From Eucommia ulmoides (lineage: Eukaryota > Streptophyta > Magnoliopsida > Garryales > Eucommiaceae), in contig CM028329.1 in NCBI GenBank assembly GCA_016647705.1, positions 57,243,231-57,307,230 on the forward strand: a DNA stretch of 64,000 nucleotides, written 5' to 3'. This document shows positions 36,500 through 47,492 of the stretch, piece by piece. Each line of letters begins with the position of its first letter. Within the stretch, counting starts at the first letter, position 1. The notes beneath the pieces are model-generated. The model made no database searches. It was not told where the DNA came from and saw only the letters and a list, made by a program, of their open reading frames with translations. The position numbers and the translations under genes were made by a program.

Positions 36500-38491
36500 C
36501 GTCGAATACTACCAATTATGAGTTTTACGATAATCAAGATATTGACAAGTTGAACAATCCATCTGCCAACCCTGATGCTTATACAAGTGAAAATCGACAC
36601 TCACTTGGTAGAATGAATGTCATGTGCCGTCATTGTTCTGCATTATACTAGATGGATGAGAGATTAGCAAGATCATCCGAACAACGTCCTCTCTTCGGCA
36701 CATGTTGCTTATGAGGAAAAATTAGGCTTCCATTACTTCTCACACCTCCGACACAAATTAAAGCGTTATATGATGGTAATGATGATAAATCAAAATCATT
36801 CCGACGTTATGCTAGAGAATACAATGCAAGTAACGCTTTTACAAGCCTTGGCGCCAACTTGGATACAAGGTTGCTTTCCGAAAGGGGCCCAACAACGTTT
36901 ACTATACATTGAGAGTTGCGTCATCGGACATGAGTATTAATCCCAGAACCGGGACAAGATTCCATTTATTCTCAATTGTACATCTACGATCCTGATTTCA
37001 CTTTTAGCGTGAGAAGCTGTAGAAATCCTCATTTGAGAACGGATGTTTTGCAAACTATTCAAGATACATTGTTGCAATATAATGCATTCGTAGATAAATT
37101 TCGTCAAGCCTTTGCAATTTTAAATCAATTAGATTTGGAACAACAAACGTTGTCTGCTTTTCTTCACTACACTGCATCTGCCGATCGTCGGCGATATAAT
37201 ATGCCAACAACAAATAAGGTGGTCGTCATATTACCGGGGGATAGAACTTAAACCAGCGCAATGAGAAATGTTGTTCTACATATAAGAGAGGTCAATGAAC
37301 TAATGAAAATCAATTAATGTCATCTTGCTTATCTACCATTGTATTACATTTTGTTGTTCCCTTTTGGTAAGCTTGGATGGGAACCTAAATTTAGACAGTG
37401 GGATGTGATTCACGGTCGACACTCAAATGCTTGACTAACTCAAATGCAATTTTATAGCTATTGTATGTTTGAAAGGCCGACAGAGTATTCGACAATTCTA
37501 AGGGGAGAAAAATTATTTCAAGAGTTTTTTGTAGATTTTTGGGCTGCGACCGAGCAAAATAGGTTGAATTATTTTAGGCAACATCAACCAAACCTTCGTA
37601 GTGAACTCTGTCAAAGTCTTACTGATGTAGCATTAGATGAGATGGATTCTAATCAAATAGGTCAACGAATGATTTTGCCATCATCTTTTATTGGTAGTCT
37701 AATACATATGTTTGAGATCTTCCAAAATTCAATAACTATAACACGGTACTACCATCATCCTGATGTGTTTCTTACCATGACTACGAATCCAACTTGGACA
37801 GAAATCACTAAAGCTTTATTGCCACATCAACAACCAACTAATCGTCCAGACTTAATTGCCCGCGTTTTCGAGTTAAAAAGAATTACTCTAATGAAAGAGA
37901 TTGAAAACACTCGAGTATTTGGAAAAAAAAGTTGTCTATGTTTTTATAATTGAGTACCAAAAAAGAGGTCTGCCACACATGCACTTATATTTCTTGATGA
38001 TCCAGACAAAATTAGAACTTGCGACCAAGTAGACAAAATAGTTTGTGCTAAATTTTTAGATCCAAATGACGAGCCAGAGCTTTTCGAGACTGTAAAAAAT
38101 ACATGGTTCACGGATTATGTGGTGCTCAAAATCCTCAAGCCCCGTGCATAGAGAACGATAGATGCACAAAGAGATATCCAGGAGATTTCTTAGAGTATAC
38201 AGCGATGGATCAAGAAGGATATCCCATTTACCGTCGTCGTGATAATGACAAAGTTTATACTGTGAGGAGGCAACAAGTTGATAATAGAGACATCGTCTCA
38301 TACCATCCTTACATTTCCAAGATGTTCGACTATCATATTAACGTTGAAGTATGCGCTGGGATTAGGTATGTCAAATATATCCACAAGTATATAAATAAAG
38401 AAGGTGATATGACGACATTGATTTTGGGAATGATGGATGAGATCAAGCAATATCTTGATGCAAAATACATTGGACCGTCTGAGGCAGCCTA
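36500..38491 (+). pseudogene. Helitron Rep (HUH endonuclease) domain
   Basis: Helitron Rep nicks and joins single strands during rolling-circle movement. The region starts with a zinc-finger block (LGRMNVMCRHCSALY), then LPLLLTPPTQIKALYDGNDD and AREYNASNAFTSLGANLD, all familiar from plant Helitrons. The Helitron_like_N region follows at 37444-37953 (YSYCMFERPTEYSTILRGEK ... LPSSFIGS ... DVFLTMTTNPTWTEI). The HUH histidines are in GLPHMHL (37964-37990). The two-tyrosine motif lies in IRYVKYIHKYINKEGD (about 38360-38410). Frame breaks occur after SALY, near 37245-37440, and at the A-run around 37922-37930; catalytic residues themselves are present. Confidence 0.88.
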
Positions 38492-39850
38492 GCGATTGTT
38501 GAGTTTTCCTTTGCACGATGAGAATCCATATTTGTTCGATTAGCGCTCTATTTGCCTAGAATGCATCAGGTTGTCTTCAATCCTACTGAAACAATGGAAT
38601 CTATAATTTCTCGAGCTCAGTCACAGAAGTCGACTCTGACAGAATGTTTTGCATATTGTGATACACATGCTTCTGCACGTACATATACTTATCAAGAGTT
38701 TCTCCAACATTTTGTTTGGAATAAAGCTGATTTTTTTTGGAAACCACGACAGAGGGGATTTGCCATATCGTTTAGGTGTCTATGCATTGTGAACAGTGTC
38801 GAACATGCAACGCTCAAAGTTGCATGTGTAGTAAGAGGGTTATTGGAAGATAATGGTGAATGGATACAGTGTCTTTAAGAGGCATCTATAATGAGTACTG
38901 GATATCAATTGGGAGATTATTTTGTGTCATTCTTACACAATGTTCCCTTGCAAATTCTACCTGTCATACCTAAAGGTGTTCGTCAATAAATTGTGGCATC
39001 TTTTAGCATTCTTTCGTTTACAATAGATTACTTATATATGCCTTGAGACTAAATTATTCATTTAAATTTTTTTTAAATAGGTTGGTAGTGATCCGCGTGA
39101 AATCATACAACTGCTGTCAACCACACACAAGTGTCGTAATGTGGCCGAACTAATATCGTCAGTTTATCCATATCTAGGTACACCTAGCGTTGCTACCCCT
39201 GCATTTCTAACCGAATGTTTCATTCTTTCTGCAAGAAATGACGATATCAATATTATTAATTCGGCCGCTTTAAATATTTTTCTTGGAGAAACGATCACAT
39301 ATCTTGCTGCGAATAAAATGTCTAAAGATGATGGAATCGATCGTCAAATTATAAATCGTTATCCTAATGAGTACATGAATTCCTTAGATCCTTAAAGATT
39401 ACTTCCATTCAAGTTAGATTTGAAAATTGGATGTCTAGTTATATTATTGAGGAATATCGCACCAAATGATAGACTTTGTAATGGCACATAATTAATGGTT
39501 GTTAGGTGTTTTTCACGTGTAATAGAAGCACGAATATTAACAGGGGATAAAGTAGGAAATTTAGTATTCATTCCGAGAATATCCTTGACATCGTCATCTC
39601 TTGAATTTCCTTTTTCAAACGACAAGGCGCCAGTTTCCAATTCGTTTGGCGTATAATATGACGATAAATAAATCACAAGGACAATCAGTGAAATTTGTTA
39701 GAGTTGATTTGACTACACCGATTTTTAGTCACGGTTAACTATACGTAGCCCTATTAAGGTGCACATCATTTAATTGATTAAGTGTGCTTTTTTCCGAATA
39801 TGGATCTCTATCTACAACAAATATTATTTATCCAGAAGTATTATTGTAAC
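38492..39850 (+). pseudogene. Helitron helicase remnant lacking its ATPase centre
   Basis: The Rep-helicase linker is present (PRMHQVVFNPTETMES, YTYQEFLQHFVWN, WKPRQRGFAI at 38552-38770) and runs to SIMSTGYQLGDYF (38885-38930). The sequence then jumps to LQILPVIPKGVRQ, normally well past the Walker A and B boxes, so the central ATPase part is deleted. The C-terminal half follows: [33 protein letters not shown] (39141-39395), [39 protein letters not shown], and LYVALLRCTSFN near 39745. PIF1-type helicase would unwind the strand being replicated. Several frame breaks; not functional. Confidence 0.85.
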
Positions 39851-40047
39851 TATAGTTCTCAATTGATGCAACATTTAAAGTTCTATTGAAAAATGTCAAA
39901 TTATTATAGATTAGTTGTCTATTTTTTGTTTGATGTTTGGGACGTCCTATTCTAGCAATGTCATATGTGACTTTTGTTCGAAAATTTAAATGTTATTAAA
40001 TTATATTGATGTTCAACTATTAAATGAAATAGGTGCAGAATAGTTGT

Positions 40048-40080
40048 CTCGATTGCCTTCAAGCACGAGTTATATACTAG
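40048..40080 (+). other. Helitron 3' terminal hairpin and CTAG end
   Basis: CTCG-AT-TGC (40048-40056) pairs with GCA-CGAG (40063-40069) around the loop CTTCAA, with a two-base bulge. Seven bases later comes CTAG (40077-40080), followed by T. Hairpin, short spacer and CTRR is the standard Helitron 3' end. Confidence 0.8.
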
Positions 40081-41980
40081 TACACAATAATTTACCACAT
40101 ACGCATAACCATATATTTACAAATATATACTAATTACAAATATTATCAAATACTATCAAAAAAATATATATTATCATAAATATTAAATAGTAATAATATT
40201 GACGCATCCCACTAGTGTGTGTCGTTGTTGTTGTTCTTGTTGTTGTTGTTGTTTGTTTTTTTGTTTTTTTGTTTTGTTTTTTTATAAGAGTGTAATTATC
40301 AATTTTTTACCTTTTTGTTTTCCTATTATTTTACAAATAAAAAATTAGTAAAAAAAAAAAAAAAAAAAAAAACTCCAGCTTTAGAAGACATGGGTTGCGG
40401 ATCACCTCCTTCGTACCGGAGAGAACCGACCCCCGGTTGTTACCGATCGGAGAAGACTCAGAACTTCTCACAACACAGCTGTAAGAATTTCTTCATGTTT
40501 ACGATTTTCACATCTTCGTATAAGAACGCACCGACACTTAGCGAAGTAGCAGGCTTCGAATTTTCGAGATTTTGGTTAATCTCTTGCAATTTTTCGGTTT
40601 ACAAGAAAGCGGGGGGAAGAGAAGATGAAATCACGAAATGATGATTGTAATTGGATAGATTTCTGTTCCATTTTTAGGTATTGAACGAATCAAAAACTTT
40701 AAAATCCGAATCGATAGCTAGATGATGTGGATTATATCAATCCCCCCATTCTACTCCTAATTAGATTATGTGCAATAATGGTTTTGTTGGATTGAAGAAA
40801 ATAAATTTTAACAAATTTAATACTGAATTTAGAGTTATGCTCCTTTACTGGTGTTCATCTGTTACTCTTTTGTGTATTAGAATGTATTGGCATGGATTTT
40901 TATACTCAGTTTTTACACAGACCATTTGAAGCTTAATTTGCTTTCCAGATTTGAATAAATTTTGTCTGATATTTGAAGAACAATGAATTACAGTGGCTTA
41001 AGATTTCATCAAGGCAGATTTCGGATTTCGCATGGGATGATTTGAAGTAACTCATGCAATTTATCTGAATTTGTCCAAATGCATGCTCATAATTTGATCA
41101 TAAATTGGTGGTTTAGATCCGTTGATTTCACTCTTTCTTTCATCTAATTGGTGCGATAAGATTCTCCTTTTCTTATTTTTTTCCTTGTATGTGTATCTCA
41201 AAAATAGGTTCTACTATACTGCCTTAGGAGCTCAAGGAAGAACAACACGAAAATGTTTCACCACCACCTTTTTCGGATACTGAATATCAAACATAAAATG
41301 TTTCTTTAAGTGCAGAGAAATTAATTACAATAGCGAGTCATATAAATCAATTCCAACCCAACGGATTTGTAGATTATTGTCAGAGATCCAGAATAACCTT
41401 TACTTTCCGAGCGAGGTGAATATAAAATATATAAGAACGTATGCACTTCCATTGCTGCAGTTTTCCTGAGAGGATAATTCCTTTCTAATTAAAATTTTGT
41501 TATAGTGTTGCTTCAGTGCTTTTTACTGCTTTACAACTCTAAAATTTGCTGGAGAAATAGAAAATGGTGGACAACTTTTGAATCTCGGGAATGGAACACT
41601 GTTCAATGACTAAACAGGGCAAAGAGGAGGCTAAAGATGGTGGGGAAAAAAATGAATTGTGTGTAGATTGGATTAATAAGATATTATCTGTAATCTGTTC
41701 TTTCAATTTTGTGTTGTTTTTATGAGTTTTTTAATGCTCTCCGAGACTGCAGGTTTTATGTTTTAAATTTAAACCGTTTGGTGGGGGGGGGGGGGGGGGG
41801 GGGCAACAAAGACTGTTTAATATCGTCTTGCTTGATGCAACCACCTCTAATTAGGTCAAGACTTTCGATGCGAAACAAGACATGAAAATTTACTTAGGTA
41901 GCATTGGTGTCACGGAACGGGAGCCTCGGAATCAATTTGAAATGAACACGTGAAAATTTAAAAATTGCATGCTTTCATTT
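40081..41980. other. Non-coding stretch with long G run
   Basis: No gene recognised. A 108-codon frame at 40315-40641 starts in a poly-A run and resembles no family I know. A run of 21 G lies at 41783-41803. Poly-T/GTT simple repeats occur near 40220-40285. Confidence 0.5.
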
Positions 41981-42103
41981 CTAATTTTGGAAACAAGCTC
42001 TCTCGGTTTCCAGGGGTAAGCTTGCGTATATTTGACATTCGGATCACCACTAGACCCTGCAATGGCAATAGCCTTCATGCACTGGATTGGGCTGCCTTGT
42101 TTT
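41981..42103 (+). mobile_element. Au-type SINE, 5' eroded
   Basis: Plus-strand sequence keeps the Au SINE body: GGAAACAAGCTCTCTCGG, GGGTAAGCTTGCGTATATTTG, AGACCCTGCAATGGCAATAG and CTTCATGCACTGGATTGGG, ending GCTGCC plus T-rich sequence. The polymerase III A and B boxes upstream are largely lost. Confidence 0.75.
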
Positions 42104-42864
42104 ATATGCCTTTATTCTAATTCATTCCAGGGCTTCAATTTCGTGCTACTTTAGTAACAAGATAAAACCCATGGTTTCCCTATCATGGTCATGGAAGACA
42201 ATGGCCTGATTCTGTATCACCACTTTATCTTGAATTATTGGTTATGGAGAACAGTGTCCAAGCCACTGTTTGCCATGTAAAGTTATTCCAACTTTAATAC
42301 AGTATTACAACCTAGTTTCTTGCTAGGTTGGTCAGTGTTTCGATTTGTTAGAAAACAAAATTATACTATGAACAATCATTGAAGCAGTAAGTTGCCGACT
42401 TTGTTGATATTGCAACTAGATCAAGTCAAGCAAGTAAAATCATCTTGCTATTAGGTAGGAGTTGTTTTCCAATAATCATATTCTTTCTCCTTCACATCAT
42501 AGGGTGGGTTGCTTTCAAAAACCTTCCTATTCCCATAACATAAGAAAGTGGTGGCTTTTAGAAAATGGAGAAGGCACTGTTTCAATATTCTTTGATCTCA
42601 AAATGACATAAACAGTTGAAAACTGTACTTAGCACAAGAATTATTATACACAAGCGTAAAGGGACCAAACGGATTAATAAAACTTAATTTTGTAGCGGAT
42701 AGCTTAAACCTCTCTTATTTATTTTAGAATTCATAATTCATTTTAGAATTCGTTCTTATTTCTTTTCCTTTTTGTATTTGTGCCACATCCGTCTTTTTTT
42801 TTTTTTGTTTTGGTAGAGTGACGCCATTTTTTTCTTCCTTCGCTGCTCTAGCTTTGGCTGAGCT
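42104..42864. other. Non-coding stretch
   Basis: Nothing recognised apart from short T-rich runs. It joins the SINE to the plastid rRNA fragment. Confidence 0.5.
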
Positions 42865-42921
42865 GTGTTTCCAGTGGCGGACGGGTGAGTAATGCATAAG
42901 AACCTACCCCTGGGAGGGGAA
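42865..42921 (+). pseudogene. Plastid 16S rRNA fragment in nuclear DNA (NUPT)
   Basis: About 57 bp match the 5' domain of plastid 16S rRNA: GTGTTTCCAGTGGCGGACG, GGTGAGTAA, GCATAAGAACC and CCTGGGAGGGGAA. From memory, the plastid sequence reads AACGCGTAAGAACCTGCCCTTGGG where this copy has AATGCATAAGAACCTACCCCTGGG (given here as short differences: CGCG to TGCA, TGCC to TACC, TTGGG to CTGGG). The differences are transitions, two at former CpG sites, as expected after methylation in nuclear DNA. Neighbouring sequence is not 16S. Non-functional. Confidence 0.8.
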
Positions 42922-43854
42922 TCCACATTTTCTATAGGAAAAAGCAGGGTCTGGAAAAGGCCTACACTGGCTTATATTAGGGCAGGAGATCTTGAAGTAG
43001 CACATGAAGTAGTCTCTTTCTCCCAGTTGGGGGGCCCAATGAATTCCTCAGATGAGAGAGCCTCTAACCACATTTTCTGAATGAACCAGGGCCAATCCAA
43101 ATTGATCTTGTACTGGTCCTTTGAAGTGGCTGAGCACTAGAATTTAATCTTATGGTTTAGAAAGTACCAATATCAGGAGCAATGTGGGATGACTCATTGT
43201 GTGGAGCCAATGCCGCATTACTCATTCTGACTCAACGAATCACCTCCTCTGTATTTTTCACCAATATTTGTTTTTAGTTTTTGTAGGTCATTGCAGGAAG
43301 TGATGCCCACTGTCCTCTTCATGCCATGAAGATTCAATGGTTAAACTAATTCTTTAGGTGGTTGGGCTTTTACAAGTAATAATTGCTTTCATGCTTTGTG
43401 TAACTTTTGCAGGCAAAGGAAAAGATGTCCATTTGAATTTGAGATCTGTAAATTCCAATGGTAGATACACTTTTTGCAGTAACATGCTGCTTGAAATATG
43501 GAAGCAGGAGGCTGTTTTTAAGGCTCTTTGACCATTTCAGGTATTTCTAAAGCAGAAATCTTTTGATTTTCACCTAGATATTTGATTCCATTTGCTTTAG
43601 TGCTTTTATTGATTGATAATCTGTTTATCAATAGTTGTTTAAAGTAGGGTCATTGAACTTTATTCTTGCCAGCATTTCAAAATAAGGTGGGGGCGATAAA
43701 AGTTAAAATTGACTTGATTTTCCAATGAAGACTTGGAAAGTAGATACTTTTCTTCGCATTTTATCGATTTCTGAGCCAATAATGGTTTGGGATATTGGGT
43801 TGTATCTGACATTTTTTTGCAAACTATACCGTGGTTCACGGAGCACATAGTAAC
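42922..43854. other. Non-coding stretch with unrecognised moderately complex sequence
   Basis: Sequence of higher GC content (42930-43270) follows the rRNA fragment and carries a 62-codon frame, but I recognise no protein. There are pyrimidine tract/AG sites near 43410 and 43540 but no supported exon. Confidence 0.4.
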
Positions 43855-44010
43855 AAAAAAGTGCGGTCCATTGCATGAAAACTCTCATCGTTGCGGGGTA
43901 TGGAGAAGGTCAGATGTACATAGCCTTGATCCTGTTTCCAAGATTTGAACCCGGGACTTCCAGGTCACAATAGAACCCATAGTAATACATTGTGATAATT
44001 TGCTCTGCCT
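43855..44010 (-). mobile_element. Au-type SINE, minus strand
   Basis: Minus-strand reading: TGTGACCTGGAAGTCCCGG, GGTTCAAATCTTGGAAACAG (B-box GGTTCAAATCT), AAGGCTATGTACATCTGACC, CCCCGCAACGATGAGAG and CATGCAATGGACCGC, then a T run. This is the order of the Au SINE consensus. The right (5') limit is approximate. Confidence 0.8.
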
Positions 44011-44822
44011 GAAACAATCTTTTTAAACTTGTCACAGTTTCCATCTCATATGGTCTCAGATTCCTCTATTTCAGTTTTATAAATTGCCTGCTTCTGTATC
44101 ATAAGTATTCATAAAAATGGTTATTTAGACAGAGTTCAAATTGCCCCTGCAGACCCACTTCATTGTCTATATGATACCGTATTACCCAAAAAAAAAAAAA
44201 AAAAGGACGAAGAAAAGTCTAATTTTATCATTTTTGTCTCTTTCCAAATCTTGCTATGTGCTGACTGATTTTAATAGACACTTGTAATAGGTTTGGGCGG
44301 TTTTTCCTAGCATTTCCACCTGTTGGATTATGGAGCGAGTTAGGTCGACCCGTGGAGCGTCCACATGGACCCTGTGTTTCATGGAGAATCACCATGTGAA
44401 ATGGGTGCACCTCTTGATCTTAAGGATCGCGTCTTTTCGATAGACACTTATTAGAACAGACATACCCTTTCGGTATGTGCCCATTGGAACGGACACATCC
44501 TTTAGGATTTTCTCTATAAATATGCGTTGATATCTCTAAGGTCTCTATCCTTATCAGATTACAGATAATTTGAGTTGCCTTGGTTAGTGAGTGTGTGAAT
44601 ATTATCGGAAAACACTTTAATAGTATTTTTCTTGCCGACGAGAGAAGAAACAAGGAACATGTTGTAAACGAGTCTTCCAAATCCGAAAGGTACGCTTTCG
44701 CATTTATGCTTCTGCATTATTCTACACCACCTAAAATTGTCATGATAAAGGTGAAAGAGACTCATAGAAAGGACAAACCCAAATAAAAAACTAAGTATGG
44801 GGTATAATATGATCATCTGTTT
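44011..44822. other. Non-coding stretch with a possible promoter
   Basis: The complex sequence at 44230-44600 (GGACACATCC motifs, TATAAATA at 44516) looks like a retroelement LTR promoter region, but no second copy or primer-binding site was found. The rest is unremarkable. Confidence 0.35.
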
Positions 44823-45171
44823 TGTTGAATACCACGTTGCTTGTCTTACCTGATCCTAAGCCATATATAAAGTGTAGGGCAATCCTCATCTTATAAGACG
44901 TTTTATGAGAGTGAGTTAAGCCCATCGGTTCCTACATGGTATCAGAGGTAGGACTCTTGTTTGATGTTAGGTGTGTTGAGTCCTACATCGATGTCGGCCC
45001 CCCTCAATATCCGTTCGCAGTGGTTTGTCAAAAAGTCCACCCTGCGCGTGGGGCGTATTGAATCACACATTGCTTGTGTTACATGATCCTGAGCTATATA
45101 TAAAGTTTAAGATAATCCTTATCTTACAAGGTATTTTTCGAAAAGTAAGTTAGGTCCATTAGATTCCTACG
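44823..45171 (+). mobile_element. TRIM (tiny LTR element), 349 bp
   Basis: Two direct repeats of about 115 bp (44823-44936 and 45056-45171) share TTGAAT, CACATTGCTTGT, GATCCTAAGCCATATATAAA, AATCCTCATCTTA, GTTAGGCCCAT and TTCCTAC. Between them, a primer-binding site TGGTATCAGAGG sits directly after the first repeat, and a purine-rich GCGTGGGGCG precedes the second. The 119-bp interior has no coding room. This is the plan of a terminal-repeat retrotransposon in miniature. No clear target duplication. Confidence 0.85.
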
Positions 45172-45680
45172 TATAAATAATTTCATCTATTTGACCCATG
45201 TTAAACTAAATTTCTATTATTACTATAATTTGTGTATCGTTTAAGACTTTCGAGTGCCATACTTTTGTCATACATATGTGGATCAGTTCACATTATCTAT
45301 TAATTAAAATAGATAGGTTAATTATGTTGAATTTAAACCATTCTATTGGTAAATTCTAGTCTAATCTAACTTTATAAAAAAGCATCCTTTACACCCAGTC
45401 CAAAAGTTTTGTTCACACCTTGAAACTTTTTATAATCCTCTATTTAAGTTTGTTATTTCCTGTCCTTTTATTTAATTTTCTTCGCTACAACTCACAAGTC
45501 GCAACGTGTGCACTACGCACCCATATATAAAATAGTATTAATTTGGTTAAACTAGTATAAAGTTTTTAGGAAATTTCCACTATTAAATTTGTTTATATTA
45601 TTTTCTTTTGTTTAATTTTCTTCCTTACAAGTACACAGAAAAAGAGTATCTGTGCATGCATACACATGTACGTCCTAATT
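45172..45680. other. Non-coding stretch
   Basis: AT-rich; a block near 45400-45620 has two similar AAATTTTCTTC/ACAAGT-type segments. Nothing else recognised. Confidence 0.4.
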
Positions 45681-45914
45681 GACTAATTACATTTTATTCC
45701 CCTATAGTTAAACCATTTTCACTTTGCTCCCCTGTGATATTTGCGTCACCACTTTGCTCCCTGTGGTTAGGCCTTTGTTGCACTTTACTCCCCTCGTCAG
45801 CACGTTGCCATCTGTAGTTAGGCCTGTATCACCGGGTAAAGTGCCACAAAGCGTAACTACTAGGGGCAAAGTGCAAAACAGCCTAACCACGTGGGGATAA
45901 GGTATAATTAACCC
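45681..45914. mobile_element. MITE with GGGTTAATTA ends, copy 1
   Basis: The ends are inverted: TAATTACATTTTATTCCCC at left and, inward from the right, GGGTTAATTATACCTTATCCCC (20 bases shared in pattern with 58530-58794). The inside carries repeated CACTTTGCTCCC / CTAACCAC phrases that pair with each other. It is the same family as the element at 58530, more eroded at its left end. Confidence 0.7.
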
Positions 45915-46195
45915 TATATATAAATATATATATATATGTATATTGATTTATATGTATGCCTTAATTGATTTATAATGTTCTCCAATTCTGACTTTTCTTC
46001 CTTTACACTAGTGGGAAGCAAAAGAGACATATCCTTTGCATGAGAATAAGAACAATGTCTGTTTCTTCATAATCACAACTCATATTGGACTTTCAAATTT
46101 TTTATATAATAAAGAGTATCTAGAAATTAAAATTCAATCACAAAGACAATTTAATTTTAGGCATCCTCCAGTATTTCCTCTTTTGTGATTTACAG

Positions 46196-46500
46196 AGTTT
46201 TTTGCACTTTGCACACCTGAAGATTTAGAGAAATTCTACTTTAGCCTGTGTCGTTTCAATTTAAACACATTAAACCTTGAAGTATCCGAATCGTGTCAAG
46301 TTAGTCCTTCAGTCATTTTTTATGATGGAATTCACCCACGTGGGTGATTTTGTGTTTAACACGTGGCTAATTTCCATTATAAAAAATAACTGAGTTACAT
46401 ATTTGAACTAACTTGACATGATTAATGTGTTTAAATTGAAAGTATAGGGGCTAAAGTGAGATTTTTCTAGAACTTCAGGGGTGCAAAGTGCAAAGACCTC
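46196..46500. mobile_element. MITE, about 305 bp, long inverted ends
   Basis: The left end TTTTTTGCACTTTGCACACC matches the right end read inward (TCTTTGCACTTTGCACCCC). Similarity continues about 130 bp, including TTTCAATTTAAACACATTAA and a central CACCCACGTGGGTGA palindrome (46333-46347). No target duplication was assigned. Confidence 0.8.
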
Positions 46501-47194
46501 AGATAAAAATAACTATAGTTTTTAATAGTTTATCAACACTTTTACTTTCAATTTAGGGTGGTGTATATGTACAACCACAACACCAACAACACTATTGTAT
46601 CGCACTATTATCTGATGCATTTGAATTCCAAATTCGTCTTACAATTTACTACTTAAGTCTAAAGGCGTACATTTGGGATTTTTGCTTCACCTTAGCTTTG
46701 TTCCGTGACATACATTATTAACGGAGAAGTTGCTTTCATGCTGAAAATCACTTTGATATTTTTTTTCGTTCCTGATGTGATTCCATATAATATAATCGAA
46801 AAGCAACGACAAAAAATTGCATGATAAGAATCAATTGATCGTTAATTATTGAAGGGCGGTGATCTCAGTAAGTTTCACAAAGATGTATAGAAGCAAAACA
46901 TAGATTTTTTTCTCTCAATTGAATTAGGTTCTTGATTTGTTGTGTGAAAAGCATGGTGGTAGCTAGGTTTGCTGTAGAAAGTGGACTCCAAGTCATGTTA
47001 CTAAAAGAGAGGGAGGTAGAGACAGAATCTGTTCTCGTTTTTTCGTGCAGCGCGTGTGATTATATGACCATATATATATATATATATAAGGAACCATGAC
47101 AAAAAGTAATGCATGGCCAGATCAAAACCCTAGCTAACTACATATACATGACAGCTCTTTCTCCCTCCCTCCCTCTCTCTCTCTCTCTAAATAT
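46501..47194 (+). promoter_or_regulatory. Probable promoter/leader region of MIR166
   Basis: Non-repetitive sequence upstream of the hairpin. An alternating TA run (47071-47091, TATATATAAGG) could serve as a TATA region about 115 bases before the hairpin, and a CT-rich run (47158-47188) precedes it, as is common in plant leaders. No protein frame. Direct evidence for a transcription start is lacking. Confidence 0.4.
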
Positions 47195-47315
47195 ATATTA
47201 GTTGAGGGAAATGTTGTCTGGTTCGAGATCTTTCTGAGTGAAGAAGCTAATCATGTAAAAAGCTTCCTTCAATTTGAGTGATTTCGGACCAGGCTTCATT
47301 CCCCTCAACCTTCCA
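47195..47315 (+). ncRNA. MIR166: MIR166 microRNA precursor
   Basis: Mature miR166 occupies 47284-47304 and matches the canonical 21-mer exactly (TCGGACCAGGCTTCATT then CCCC). The star strand lies at 47208-47228 (GAAATGTTGTCTGG then TTCGAGA). The two arms pair in constant register (positions sum to 94510) from 47202/47308 to 47230/47280, with only a few mismatches and wobbles and a two-base 3' overhang. An upper stem (47244-47248 with 47261-47265) closes a 12-base loop. In plants miR166 guides cleavage of HD-ZIP III transcription-factor mRNAs, setting leaf polarity, meristem and vascular pattern. The hairpin shows no damage, so this locus is probably active. The primary transcript likely extends into the downstream SINE. 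Confidence 0.96.
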
Positions 47316-47492
47316 CTACTACCAATGGATGAATCTCCCTATGAACACGTTGTGCTTTCTTGACTTAGTAGCAGGTGCTTAGCTTTGAGCCTGTATGCTG
47401 CCTATACATGAAGAAGAACATGAAATATCCTAAGCCTTGTATCGGTAATCGGTAATCCGGGTGTTTTCCAGGTAATCTTCAATTCATTTTGT

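Larger units (their letters stand above)
29044..40080 (+). mobile_element. Helitron, about 11 kb, both ends visible
   Basis: The left end is TCATTTATATAATAAATC, the TC-plus-AT-rich start common in plant Helitrons, after an A (29043). The right end is a hairpin (40048-40069), seven bases, then CTAG (40077-40080), followed by T (40081). This fits insertion between A and T without target duplication. On the plus strand inside are a leader and intron with a minisatellite, a repeat-built N-terminal frame, a Rep domain with HUH and two-tyrosine motifs, and the C-terminal end of a PIF1-type helicase. The central helicase is deleted and the frame is interrupted several times, so this copy cannot supply its own enzyme. 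Helitrons move by rolling-circle replication. Confidence 0.8.

Noticed and set aside
40207-40213. Alternative Helitron end at the CTAGT in CCCACTAGTGTG
   Set aside because: No hairpin lies at the expected distance upstream, whereas the CTAG at 40077-40080 has one.
40399-40411. GGATCACCTCCTT, identical to the 3' end of 16S rRNA
   Set aside because: Only 13 bases match; sequence on both sides does not follow 16S rRNA. It may be chance, although a true plastid 16S piece lies 2.5 kb away.
40315-40641. 108-codon open frame after a poly-A run
   Set aside because: Its start lies in an A run (poly-Lys), no family is recognised, and no splice or promoter support was seen.
44230-44600. Possible separate LTR with a TATAAATA box
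   Set aside because: No second copy, primer-binding site or target duplication found; kept only as a tentative promoter-like stretch.
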